From: Gemmatimonadota bacterium
GTDB taxonomy: Bacteria > Latescibacterota > UBA2968 > UBA8231
Direction: 5' to 3'
DNA: 64,000 nt
NCBI GenBank assembly: GCA_009840005.1
Contig: VXOR01000074.1
Coordinates: 62,001-126,000 of the forward strand
The translations under genes and the position numbers were made by a program. Below are positions 56,180-64,000 of this stretch, piece by piece. The notes under the pieces were generated by a model. The model ran no database searches and was not told the origin of the DNA. It was given only the letters and a program-made list of their open reading frames with translations. How positions within the stretch are numbered: the first letter of the stretch is position 1; each line of letters starts with the position of its first letter.

Positions 56180-57900
56180 GGCCCCGACCTCGGCCCTGGC
56201 CCGAACCCCTCGGCGACGAGGCCCGCGCCGCGCCGGATGGAGATCAGCCGATTGCCCGCCACCCCGTCGAGGCGCTCTTCCACTCCATCGGGCCAGCGCA
56301 CCACGAGATGATCGGCCTCGGTCGCCGCTCCCAAGCCGAAATGCAGCCGTAGGTCGTCCTGCGACAGGTAGCTCGTGCCTGCGCGCACCTCCCGCATCTG
56401 CACCGCTCCACCCACCGAAACCGAGACTCGCGCACCAATGGCTTCTGTATTGCCTCCATCGCCGAGCAGCCTCACCATCAGATAGTTGTGGCGATTGCCC
56501 CCGTCGTTGCGCAGCAAGGTCGGCGTGTCATCGATATTGACCACCACAATGTCCAAGTCCCCGTCGTTGTCCAAATCGCCGAAGGCCGAGCCGCGGCTCG
56601 ACTTTTCCACCGCCAAGCCCGAACCCGAGGCTGCACCAACCTCGACAAAAGCGCCGTCGCGATTTTCAAACAGATGATTGCGCTGAGCGTAGCGAGTCCC
56701 CAAGTCGCGGCGGTCAACGGCCGGGTACACGTGGCCGTTGGCCACGAACAGGTCGTCGTCGCCGTCGTTGTCGTAATCGAAAAAACCCGTGCCCCACCCT
56801 AAAGAACTGATGCTCGCACGGCCTAGGGTCGAACTGAAACTAGCGTCGGTGAAAAACCCCCGGCCATTGTTGTCGTAGAGCGAGTTGTTGTCGTGCGAGA
56901 AATTGGTAACGAAGAGGTCGAAATCACCGTCGCGATCGTAGTCGCCGCCTGCCAAACCCATGCCGCCCTGTTCGCGGCCGTCCTCACTGTACGCAGTCGC
57001 CGACAGGAGCGATACATCCGCAAATGCACCTTGGTCGTTGCGGTAGAGCACATTCGGCGTCGAATCATTGGCAATGTAAATGTCCAAGTCGCCGTCCTCG
57101 TCCCAGTCACCGGCCAGCGCAGCAAAACCATAGTATTCGTAGTCGGCAATGCCAACCGCTGCACTCGCCTCGGCAAAGGTCCAACCTGCGCTGGCACCAT
57201 CGTTGCGATAGAATTGATCCCGCTCGCCCGGCATCCCACGCGGGCCGCAGAATACGTCTATCCCGCGCCAAGTGCAATAGCTCGGATCAACCGGGCGAAA
57301 CGCTGGGTCAAAGTCGATGTAATTAGCCAAGTAAAAGTCCAAATCGCCGTCGAGGTCGTAGTCGCCAAAGGCCGCAGACGAGCTCCAGCCGCTAAAGTCC
57401 ACGCCCCGCTCGACCGCCACATCGACAAACGTGCCGTCGCCCTCGTTTTCGTATAGGGCATTGGGGCCGTAGTTTGCCAAGTACAAATCGGGCCACCCGT
57501 CGGCATTGTAGTCGGCCGCCGTGGCTCCCATGCCCCAGCCCACGTGTGCGACGCCAGCTTCTCGGCCAATGCCTGTAAAGCGCCAAGCGCCGTCGTTTCG
57601 GTACAGTTCAGCGCGGGGTTCGCGGCCCGGGGCGTATCCGGTGAGTCGCGAGCCGTTGACAATAAAAATATCCATGTCCCCATCTAGGTCGTAGTCTAAA
57701 AGGGCCGTCCCGCCCGTGTTGCATTCGACGATGTGCTCTTTTTGCGGCGTCCCAGATACGGTGCGCAATTGGACCCCCGCTTCGGCGGCTACATCAACGA
57801 AACTAGGCCGCGCCGCTTCGCCCCCATCGCCCTCGCACCCTGCCAGCGCCCAAATAGCGACTAGTGCAAACCTTCGGCTGAGCTCAGGTCGAAGCCACAT
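56176..57900 (-). CDS. ASPIC/UnbV FG-GAP lipoprotein (CRTAC1-like)
   Basis: The 574-residue protein is a paralogue of the downstream gene, with FG-GAP repeats and a C-terminal ASPIC/UnbV domain (AIGARVSVSVGGAVQMREV, FGLGAATEADHLVVRWPDG). The N-terminus is a lipoprotein signal ending LAGC (Cys22). Its n-region, residues 2-10, is written by the dispersed 26-bp palindrome. It begins directly after the stop of the TPR gene. Confidence 0.9.
   Translation of the reverse strand: MWLRPELSRRFALVAIWALAGCEGDGGEAARPSFVDVAAEAGVQLRTVSGTPQKEHIVECNTGGTALLDYDLDGDMDIFIVNGSRLTGYAPGREPRAELYRNDGAWRFTGIGREAGVAHVGWGMGATAADYNADGWPDLYLANYGPNALYENEGDGTFVDVAVERGVDFSGWSSSAAFGDYDLDGDLDFYLANYIDFDPAFRPVDPSYCTWRGIDVFCGPRGMPGERDQFYRNDGASAGWTFAEASAAVGIADYEYYGFAALAGDWDEDGDLDIYIANDSTPNVLYRNDQGAFADVSLLSATAYSEDGREQGGMGLAGGDYDRDGDFDLFVTNFSHDNNSLYDNNGRGFFTDASFSSTLGRASISSLGWGTGFFDYDNDGDDDLFVANGHVYPAVDRRDLGTRYAQRNHLFENRDGAFVEVGAASGSGLAVEKSSRGSAFGDLDNDGDLDIVVVNIDDTPTLLRNDGGNRHNYLMVRLLGDGGNTEAIGARVSVSVGGAVQMREVRAGTSYLSQDDLRLHFGLGAATEADHLVVRWPDGVEERLDGVAGNRLISIRRGAGLVAEGFGPGPRSGP
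57871..57896 (+). repeat. 26-bp palindromic dispersed repeat, copy C
   Basis: Identical to copy A. It lies over codons 2-10 of the ASPIC lipoprotein and encodes LRPELSRR, the positive n-region of its signal peptide. Confidence 0.8.
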
Positions 57901-59145
57901 TTACTGTTGCGCCCTCAAGGCTGCGGCCTCGACGCGAGCCGCGCGGCCCTCTGCTACGTGGCCCTGCTGGATCAGCGCAGTTCCCAAGCCGTCGAGGGCT
58001 GAGGCCATGCTCCCGTCGAGAGCCAAGGCGCGGCGGAACGCTGCGACCGCCTCCGCATACTCGCCGAGGGCCAAGCTGTTGTTGCCTATGTTTTCAAAGG
58101 CCAAAGCGTAGTCGGGCTTGTGGCGGACCGCGCGTAGCAAAAAGGGCCGAGCAGCCGCGTGTTGATCTTGCAGCGAGTAGATTACCCCGATATTGTGGCT
58201 GGCCTCTGCGTACGTAGAATCGAGGGCCAAGGCCGCCTCGAACTGTTCGAGTGCCGCCGCCAACTCCTTTCTGCGCCAATAAACCAGCCCCAAGTTGAAA
58301 TGCGTGGCCGCCTGCTTGTCGGTCGCCAGCGGCACGGCCTGGCGGTAGAGCAAGCGGCGGTAGTGATCCTCGTCCATCGTCGCGCTACTCAACTGCTGGA
58401 AAAGCTCGATCATTCGCGCGCCCTCGGCATCGCGGCCCGTGCGTGCATAGAGCGTGCCCAAGCTGTAATAGGCCGAGGTGTAACCCGGCTCTGCGGCAAT
58501 GGTCTGCTCCATGGCCACCATGGCCCGCGGATCGTCCTGTAAGCGCAAGTAGATCAACGCCAAGTAGTAGTGGGCGTGCGCTAAATCAGGATCGAGTTCA
58601 ATAGCCTTCAGCAGCGCGGTTTTGGCGTTTTCATTGTCGCCGCGCGAACACAGCACAAATCCCAACACGAAGTGCCCATAGCCACTCTGTCCGGCCAATT
58701 GCAGCCCCTCCTCGACCGTTGCAAGCGCCTTTTCGTACCCATCGCCGCGCTCGTTGTACAGCAGCGCCAAAGCCCAGTACACCTCGGCAAAGCCCGGTGC
58801 CTTTTCGAGTGCGTCTTTAAAGGAGGCTATGGCCTCGCTCTTGCGGTGCTCTTTGGCTAGGGCCACCCCGAGATAGTAGTGAACATCCACGTCGTCAGGA
58901 ACAACCGCAACTAGTTCGGACAGCACGGCGACAGCGCGGCGCGTGCGATCCTTTTGTAGGTAGAGCCATCCCAAGGCCAACAGCACCTCCGGGTCGGTGG
59001 GGTTTTGCTCGTAGGCTCGTTGGTAGAATGCAAGGGACTCGGGCGCGGCAGGCTTTTTGAGAATATGGCGTTCCGGGGAGCCACAGCCGATCTCTCCGAG
59101 GAGGACCACTAGCCCTATCCACGCCACAGCAAGACGCATGTCCAT
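57901..59145 (-). CDS. TPR-repeat lipoprotein
   Basis: The 414-residue protein has a lipoprotein signal ending in GEIGC (Cys21) and about ten TPR units (for example NLGLVYWRRKELAAALEQFEAAL). It forms a unit with the two ASPIC genes and the other TPR lipoprotein: TPR, ASPIC, ASPIC, TPR. A partner or carrier role in the same envelope complex is likely from context. Confidence 0.88.
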   Translation of the reverse strand: MDMRLAVAWIGLVVLLGEIGCGSPERHILKKPAAPESLAFYQRAYEQNPTDPEVLLALGWLYLQKDRTRRAVAVLSELVAVVPDDVDVHYYLGVALAKEHRKSEAIASFKDALEKAPGFAEVYWALALLYNERGDGYEKALATVEEGLQLAGQSGYGHFVLGFVLCSRGDNENAKTALLKAIELDPDLAHAHYYLALIYLRLQDDPRAMVAMEQTIAAEPGYTSAYYSLGTLYARTGRDAEGARMIELFQQLSSATMDEDHYRRLLYRQAVPLATDKQAATHFNLGLVYWRRKELAAALEQFEAALALDSTYAEASHNIGVIYSLQDQHAAARPFLLRAVRHKPDYALAFENIGNNSLALGEYAEAVAAFRRALALDGSMASALDGLGTALIQQGHVAEGRAARVEAAALRAQQ

Positions 59146-59223
59146 TTGTTAGGCAGTAAAGCGCCCGGCATCTCCACTAGAGAACGCCGGGCGCTTTGGA
59201 TCCACAGAGAAATAGTGCAGCCC

Positions 59224-61854
59224 CTAGTCTTGGAGGCCTGCGAAAACCCGAATAAAGAGCAGAGAGTTGGTTTCGGTCGCCTCGGCAAAGGCCCGGCGCT
59301 CCCAGCGAAAGCCCGTATTCATGGTCAAGGAATAACCCAGATACGCCGATCTGTTGGAAAGCTGTAAGGCCAACACCGAACCCGTGAAGTCATCGACATA
59401 TCCAGGCGGCAAGATCTCCGGGCGCTCTTCGAGGTTGCGGAAGAGATTGAGCTCGACGCCATATTCGATAAAGGTCCCGGGCAGGAGAAAGTACTTCGAG
59501 GTCAGCATGTAAAACTGCGACCACTCGGTGATATCGAGGTCGGTGCTAAAGGTTGGGTTGATCTTGCGGTACACGCTCTTGTAGCGCGGCCAGAAAGACA
59601 GGTTGTCGGTAATTGGCAGCGGATAATCAACCTTGTTGATAGCGCCAAAAAAGAGGCGATTGTCTTTGACCTCGGCCTGCTCGCCGCGCTGACTAAACCA
59701 GTCGTATTTCACCTTGTTGTAGATATTCAGGTTTTTAAGGCGCAGGTAATCAAACGTCAGATAGCCAGTCCAAACGAAGGTGTCTTGGGCGATCAGTGGG
59801 TCAATGGTTTCGCGAAATCCGTCTGGATCGACCCATTGGATCACATCGTCTTCGATGTCGTCTTGGACCGAGCGAGCGTATTGGAAAGCCCGAGCCTCAA
59901 TGCCCGGCCATTTCCACTCGCCCGTTACTACCGCATAGCTCATTTGCGCACTGCGCTTGGAACTGATCTCATCGGCCGTGGAGTAGCCCACCGTCGCCTT
60001 GATGGCTTCGGTCAAGTAAACGCCCCCGTACACGTTGTAGCCATCGCGGTCATGTCGGTAAGGATAGTCGGCGAACGTATCGTTCTCAAAGCGATCGATG
60101 ACGTTGTTGTTATTCATGTCAACGCCAAAGAGGAACTCAGGTGGATCGACGTTGTAGCGCAGGAATGGCTCGGCGAAATCCGGCTGGCTGTTGTCGTTTT
60201 GGTTAAAGTCCGAGATAAAGTCCGAGTTCTCGTCGTATCCGGGGAAAACCTGCGGGTCGGCTTGGCCACCGGTACCAAAAGGCGATTCGCCAAAGGCGTT
60301 GTCGCCGTTTTGCCACAGGCGCTTCCAGTCGGCAAAGCGATCCTGGTCGTCGTTGTCGTCAACCGCCTCAAAGGAATAGCGCTCTGGGTGTTCGTAGTCA
60401 ATGAAACCCCGCGCATCCGAGATGAACGCATTGGTCCGGTACTCAGGCTCCAGACGGTAGAATTCTCCGTACGCGAAAAACGGATAAGCGTCCTGCGAGG
60501 CCGTGAGGTAGTAGGCTAAACCGTCGTCTTGGGCGAGGGCATGATCTTGGAAGTTCTGGTTGGGAAAGCGGCGAAACGCCCGGCTGAAAGCAAGCTCCGA
60601 GCGCATATTGAAACCCTTGATATCATCTATATCAAAGTTGAAGCCGATGATGTCCTTGCCGGTGGGCAGGCCGTATTCAAAGCGGATGAAGCGCTGGTTG
60701 GAGCCATCGCTGACGTTGCCGTGGGCGCGCTCGACCTCCAAAAACACGGGCTCGCCCTGAGCATTGACTTGGAGATTAGAGGTGATTTCGATCCGGTAGT
60801 CGTTGGCGATGACCAACTCAAACTCGATTTCGCTGATCTCCTGAAACGTGGTGATCTCGTCGTCGGGCTGTTGGCGGAAGTCGCGGGCGATGTTGTAGGT
60901 CAGCTCCAACGTCTCCGCCCCATTGGCCTCAATGACGCCGGCGCGCCGCACACCACCGCGCGGCGAGGGGACGATTTCGGGATGATCAACTCCGTTGATG
61001 ATAATGCGCTCAGCAAAAAGCTGAGCACCGCCTACGCCGTCTTCGGGCGAATCGTCCGAGAGCCGCAGGACGATCGTCTCGACGTTGCCACCGTTTTGGG
61101 CCTCGGTCAACACGCCTTTGAGCGAGTTGTCGCCCAGCTTGCGACCCGTCGAAAAATTGGCAATGTTCAAATATGTAAAGCCCAGCTTGGAAAAATCCCC
61201 GAGCTGCACTTTGGAGTGCATACCGAAGAGATTGGTCATGTCGCCCAATATCTGGCCGAGCGAGTTTTCAAACTGCACGGCAGAACCCGGGGAAGCCAAG
61301 CGCGACGCCAAAAGGGTCATCTGGTACTTGTCAGCGGCAAAGTCCCACTGCACCCCGTTGAAGGCCGGCTTGGAAAAGGTCAGCGGCGTCAGGGTGGTGC
61401 GCAGGGCCTCGCCGATGGTCATCGAGGAATAAAACTGCCCCTTGGACATCGACGAGACGATTAGACTTTGAAACCACCTACTGTACTTGGGGCCTTTGCG
61501 CACCGTGCTACCCGAAGTCACTGGACTGTCCATGGACCAGTTGTACACCTCGAAACCACGAGTGATGTAGTTCCCGTAGAGGTCGTAAGTGCGAAAGCCT
61601 TCAAGCTCAGTAGATACGTAGCGCTCGTAGTTTTGGCGGGCGTAATTGCTGTATTCCTCGCCGGTCCAACGATAGAAGTGGTATAGGCTTTGCGGATATT
61701 GCCACTTTCGCTGCGCTGGCGTCATCGCCATCTCATAGACATCCACACCTCGTGGTTCGCGTCCGGTCAGAAAGCCGACCCGTTGGGCAAAAGCGGCATC
61801 GCACAGGAGCGCGACGCCGGCCGTGACAACTGCTGCGTAGAGCATGCACCTCAC
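59224..61854 (-). CDS. Putative outer-membrane beta-barrel protein
   Basis: The 876-residue protein starts at a GTG with GGAGGA 7 bp ahead and has a signal peptide (MLYAAVVTAGVALLCDAAFA). The N-terminal part is soluble-like. The second half is rich in alternating strands (FVWTGYLTFDYLRL, LSFWPRYKSVYRK, GYSLTMNTGFRWERRA), as in barrels. The middle has Asp/Asn-rich segments (GVDMNNNNVIDRFEND) that may bind calcium. I cannot name a family. Among secretion-type genes it could be a channel or a receptor. Confidence 0.65.
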   Translation of the reverse strand: MRCMLYAAVVTAGVALLCDAAFAQRVGFLTGREPRGVDVYEMAMTPAQRKWQYPQSLYHFYRWTGEEYSNYARQNYERYVSTELEGFRTYDLYGNYITRGFEVYNWSMDSPVTSGSTVRKGPKYSRWFQSLIVSSMSKGQFYSSMTIGEALRTTLTPLTFSKPAFNGVQWDFAADKYQMTLLASRLASPGSAVQFENSLGQILGDMTNLFGMHSKVQLGDFSKLGFTYLNIANFSTGRKLGDNSLKGVLTEAQNGGNVETIVLRLSDDSPEDGVGGAQLFAERIIINGVDHPEIVPSPRGGVRRAGVIEANGAETLELTYNIARDFRQQPDDEITTFQEISEIEFELVIANDYRIEITSNLQVNAQGEPVFLEVERAHGNVSDGSNQRFIRFEYGLPTGKDIIGFNFDIDDIKGFNMRSELAFSRAFRRFPNQNFQDHALAQDDGLAYYLTASQDAYPFFAYGEFYRLEPEYRTNAFISDARGFIDYEHPERYSFEAVDDNDDQDRFADWKRLWQNGDNAFGESPFGTGGQADPQVFPGYDENSDFISDFNQNDNSQPDFAEPFLRYNVDPPEFLFGVDMNNNNVIDRFENDTFADYPYRHDRDGYNVYGGVYLTEAIKATVGYSTADEISSKRSAQMSYAVVTGEWKWPGIEARAFQYARSVQDDIEDDVIQWVDPDGFRETIDPLIAQDTFVWTGYLTFDYLRLKNLNIYNKVKYDWFSQRGEQAEVKDNRLFFGAINKVDYPLPITDNLSFWPRYKSVYRKINPTFSTDLDITEWSQFYMLTSKYFLLPGTFIEYGVELNLFRNLEERPEILPPGYVDDFTGSVLALQLSNRSAYLGYSLTMNTGFRWERRAFAEATETNSLLFIRVFAGLQD

Positions 61855-61918
61855 GCTGGAATCCTCCCTTTTGAATTTTTGCCGATCAGTACCATCAGCA
61901 CCATTCTATAATCAACCA

Positions 61919-63886
61919 TCAATAGGCCACGCCAACGACGCCGACTCTCCTGAAGTTGCCGATCCCGCTGTCAACTGAGAGCGAGACCACGTAACTGCCC
62001 GGGGGCACGGCCTCGTCTGCATCGCTCCGCCCATCCCACAGCTCAGTGTAAATCCCGCCGGGCTGCTCGCGGTCGGCCAGCACGCGCACCAGCCGACCCG
62101 CCAAGTCGTAAATGGCCACCTCAATAGGCTTGGGCTCGGAAATCTGAATTACAGTGTACTTGATGGCGATATGATCGTTGATGCCATCTCCATTCGGCGT
62201 GAAGACCGAAGGATTAAACTCTATAGCGCGGACGATTTCGCCCACGGACTGCTGGGTCAAAGCCACGCGCAGCGAGTTGGTGCTGACGTCGAAATTGGCA
62301 TCGCCTTCGAGCACGGGCTGGCCGAGAATCTCAGACTGGGTATCCCAAACCGTGCCAGTGAAAATCGTGCCGAACACCACGGTCGATCCTTCAAAGAGCA
62401 CGCGCAGCGGCACATTGTTGTCAAAGGTGATCTTGTTGCTGGTAAAAATCACTTCGAGGCTTCTATCGTCCGCACTCACGCGATCCGGCTCCACGGACGT
62501 AAGCGGATCGCCCATCTCCAAGCCGACAAAGCGCGCTGGCGTCGGCGTGTCGATGCGTAAGGCATCAAAGCCATTCTGGTTGTCGTTTATTATGGCTCGC
62601 ACATCATAAGCGAAGAGCACCTCTTCGCCCCCATCGATACTCGGTAGCACAACGGCGTCGTCTTTGTCGATTACGCCGATGTCGGCCGGTGGGTTGGGCT
62701 CGTCAGCCAAGGAAATCTCGCCGACGACTGCAGCAGCCGGGGGCAGCGAATGCTCAATCCGCAACGAGTCGATGCGCACCGTCTGTGTCACGGATTGGCT
62801 CTCCATAATGATCTGTAGCTGAAAAAAGGGACGCGGACTGGGCAGCGGAACCAATTGCCCAGGTTCGAGCGGCAATGACCAAGGACTCCAGTTATCAGCG
62901 TCGTCCTCGATATCGCCCTTTTCGCCCGAAGGCAGCTTGTTGTAATCCGCTTCCGAGACCACTACTTGGCTCACAGCGCGCGTCTCGTTGTCAACAACCT
63001 TTTGGAAGTGAACCAGTGGGCTGTCGTCTTGGCCTGTCTTCATGCGCACCGCGACCGAGGTCTGCCCCAGATCCGGCAGCTCGATCAACTCACCTTCTAC
63101 CAGTTCCAGCGCCCGCTGGGCCCAAGATATGGTGCCGTAGTTGGAGACCTCGCCCAAGTCGATAACTTGGCTCCGGTACGTGGCTCGCGGCACGAAGCCG
63201 TTGCCGTAGAGCTCAAATTCGGCAATCTCAAAGGGACTCCGCGACCCCACGCGCAACTGAATAAAGCGGATGAACTGCTGGGGAAATTTCATGGTGAACA
63301 CGCTGTTGGGGTTCACCGGGACGTCGCGCAGTAAGGTGAAAAGCGGCTGTTCGTTCACATACGTCAGCCCATCGCTGACGGAAATCCGGTGCTTGCGAAC
63401 AAAGTCGTCGCTAAAGGGCTTGCCATTGGCGTAGGTCCCTTCTTGCCGGGGGAAGAAGACCAAGCTATCGGCTGGCACGCGCGAGCCCATATCCAAAAAG
63501 AACGTGCGCCCGTCTTGATCGACTCCAGCGGTTTTGAAGAGATCTGCAGTGCTTGTGGTGTCGTCGCCATCGACGATCGACAGCGAAATGGAATTCCTAG
63601 CCGCCGTATTGTCCCACAGCGCCGCATCGCCCTCGCTGACCAAGTCGTTGGGTTTGCCGTATTTCCAAGCGAGCGTGGTGATGATGTTTTCGTCGGGCGT
63701 AAAGCCGCGGATCTGAATCGCGCCGGGGCTACTTTGGTCGTCGATCTGGGCGCGAACCTGGACGAGGTCGCCCCATGGCAATCCACCGCCGCCCCCAAGC
63801 ACCCATTCGTCCGCAGCAAGCCACGGGGCCCAAGCGCACGAGGCGCACAACAGCACTGCAATACGGGCCGCCATCCCTCGATTCAT
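61919..63886 (-). CDS. Secreted surface protein with FlgD-type C-terminal domain ending in AY
   Basis: The 655-residue protein has a signal peptide (IAVLLCASCAWAPWLAA), a beta-rich N-terminal part with a discoidin-like module (IEFLYG-type stretch EIAEFELYGNGFVPRATYRSQV is shared in plan with the gene at 49288), and the C-terminal domain PSVFTPNGDGINDHIAIKY to VGVAY. Its ATG overlaps the stop of the upstream gene (TAATG), so translation is coupled. Confidence 0.72.
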   Translation of the reverse strand: MNRGMAARIAVLLCASCAWAPWLAADEWVLGGGGGLPWGDLVQVRAQIDDQSSPGAIQIRGFTPDENIITTLAWKYGKPNDLVSEGDAALWDNTAARNSISLSIVDGDDTTSTADLFKTAGVDQDGRTFFLDMGSRVPADSLVFFPRQEGTYANGKPFSDDFVRKHRISVSDGLTYVNEQPLFTLLRDVPVNPNSVFTMKFPQQFIRFIQLRVGSRSPFEIAEFELYGNGFVPRATYRSQVIDLGEVSNYGTISWAQRALELVEGELIELPDLGQTSVAVRMKTGQDDSPLVHFQKVVDNETRAVSQVVVSEADYNKLPSGEKGDIEDDADNWSPWSLPLEPGQLVPLPSPRPFFQLQIIMESQSVTQTVRIDSLRIEHSLPPAAAVVGEISLADEPNPPADIGVIDKDDAVVLPSIDGGEEVLFAYDVRAIINDNQNGFDALRIDTPTPARFVGLEMGDPLTSVEPDRVSADDRSLEVIFTSNKITFDNNVPLRVLFEGSTVVFGTIFTGTVWDTQSEILGQPVLEGDANFDVSTNSLRVALTQQSVGEIVRAIEFNPSVFTPNGDGINDHIAIKYTVIQISEPKPIEVAIYDLAGRLVRVLADREQPGGIYTELWDGRSDADEAVPPGSYVVSLSVDSGIGNFRRVGVVGVAY

Positions 63887-64000
63887 TACGGCGTCTCCGC
63901 ACGGGGATGAAGAGCGTAGTAAACTTCGCGTTGGAACTTAAATGCTAAGTCGATGGTCTCCACCGGTTCGCCCTTGTAGTCGAAACGCACGGCCATGTCC
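63886..64000 (-). CDS. C-terminal end of a protein continuing beyond the window
   Basis: The last 37 codons are present (ending REVYYALHPRAETP, stop TAA at 63888-63886). The stop overlaps the start of the surface-protein gene. Nothing can be said of its function. Confidence 0.75.
   Translation of the reverse strand, partial: DMAVRFDYKGEPVETIDLAFKFQREVYYALHPRAETP

Overview
This window (roughly 55-60% GC by eye) looks like the chromosome of an uncultured bacterium of the FCB group, possibly near Latescibacterota. The reasons are C-terminal sorting tails of the NPFN type, a second set of FlgD/gliding-type C-terminal domains that start with SPNGDG, ASPIC/UnbV (CRTAC1-like) proteins, and many TPR lipoproteins. 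The phylum is inferred from these families and was not measured.

Layout. 0-4 kb: a leftward catabolic operon (M20 amidohydrolase, TIM-barrel sugar-phosphate isomerase, D-amino-acid aminotransferase cut by the window edge) and an NAD-dependent epimerase. 4.2-11.3 kb: a tandem-USP/EIIA fusion, endonuclease III, and a leftward polysaccharide-type cluster (GT2, radical SAM/SPASM, GT2, Wzi-like protein). 11.3-22.6 kb: housekeeping genes eno, an antiporter-like membrane protein, a phospholipase-C-like protein, ssb, ftsA, tRNA-Thr(CGU), a DUF420 protein, an ABC exporter pair, mltG and a PcrA/UvrD helicase. Several TTGACA-N17-TATAAT-like promoters are visible here.

22.6-29.4 kb: the most unusual part. 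A complete type I-E Cascade operon (cas8e/cse1, cse2, cas7e, cas5e, cas6e) with a two-spacer array lies between the 3' end of the helicase gene and mtaB, together with an intact tyrosine recombinase. No cas3, cas1 or cas2 is present in the window. An identical 11-bp sequence occurs at the helicase stop codon and again just past the integrase gene, so the block reads as an integrated island. It also holds two CRISPR-like 30-bp repeats of a different kind and a structured stretch resembling the 3' end of a TnpB-type guide RNA with no tnpB gene.

29.5-32.2 kb: mtaB and miaB, two tRNA methylthiotransferases in one operon. 32.2-64 kb: about 32 kb of almost only exported proteins. These are two tandem sugar-dehydrogenase-like proteins (the second has gained a dihaem cytochrome region), three ASPIC/UnbV FG-GAP proteins, three TPR proteins, a parvulin-like lipoprotein, a beta-barrel-like outer-membrane protein, and five large surface proteins that all end in Ala-Tyr. 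Two neighbouring surface-protein genes share a 530-bp near-identical 3' block, a sign of recent gene conversion. A 26-bp palindromic repeat lies inside three genes in this part. Together these genes look like a cell-envelope or secretion locus whose substrates and folding factors are encoded side by side.
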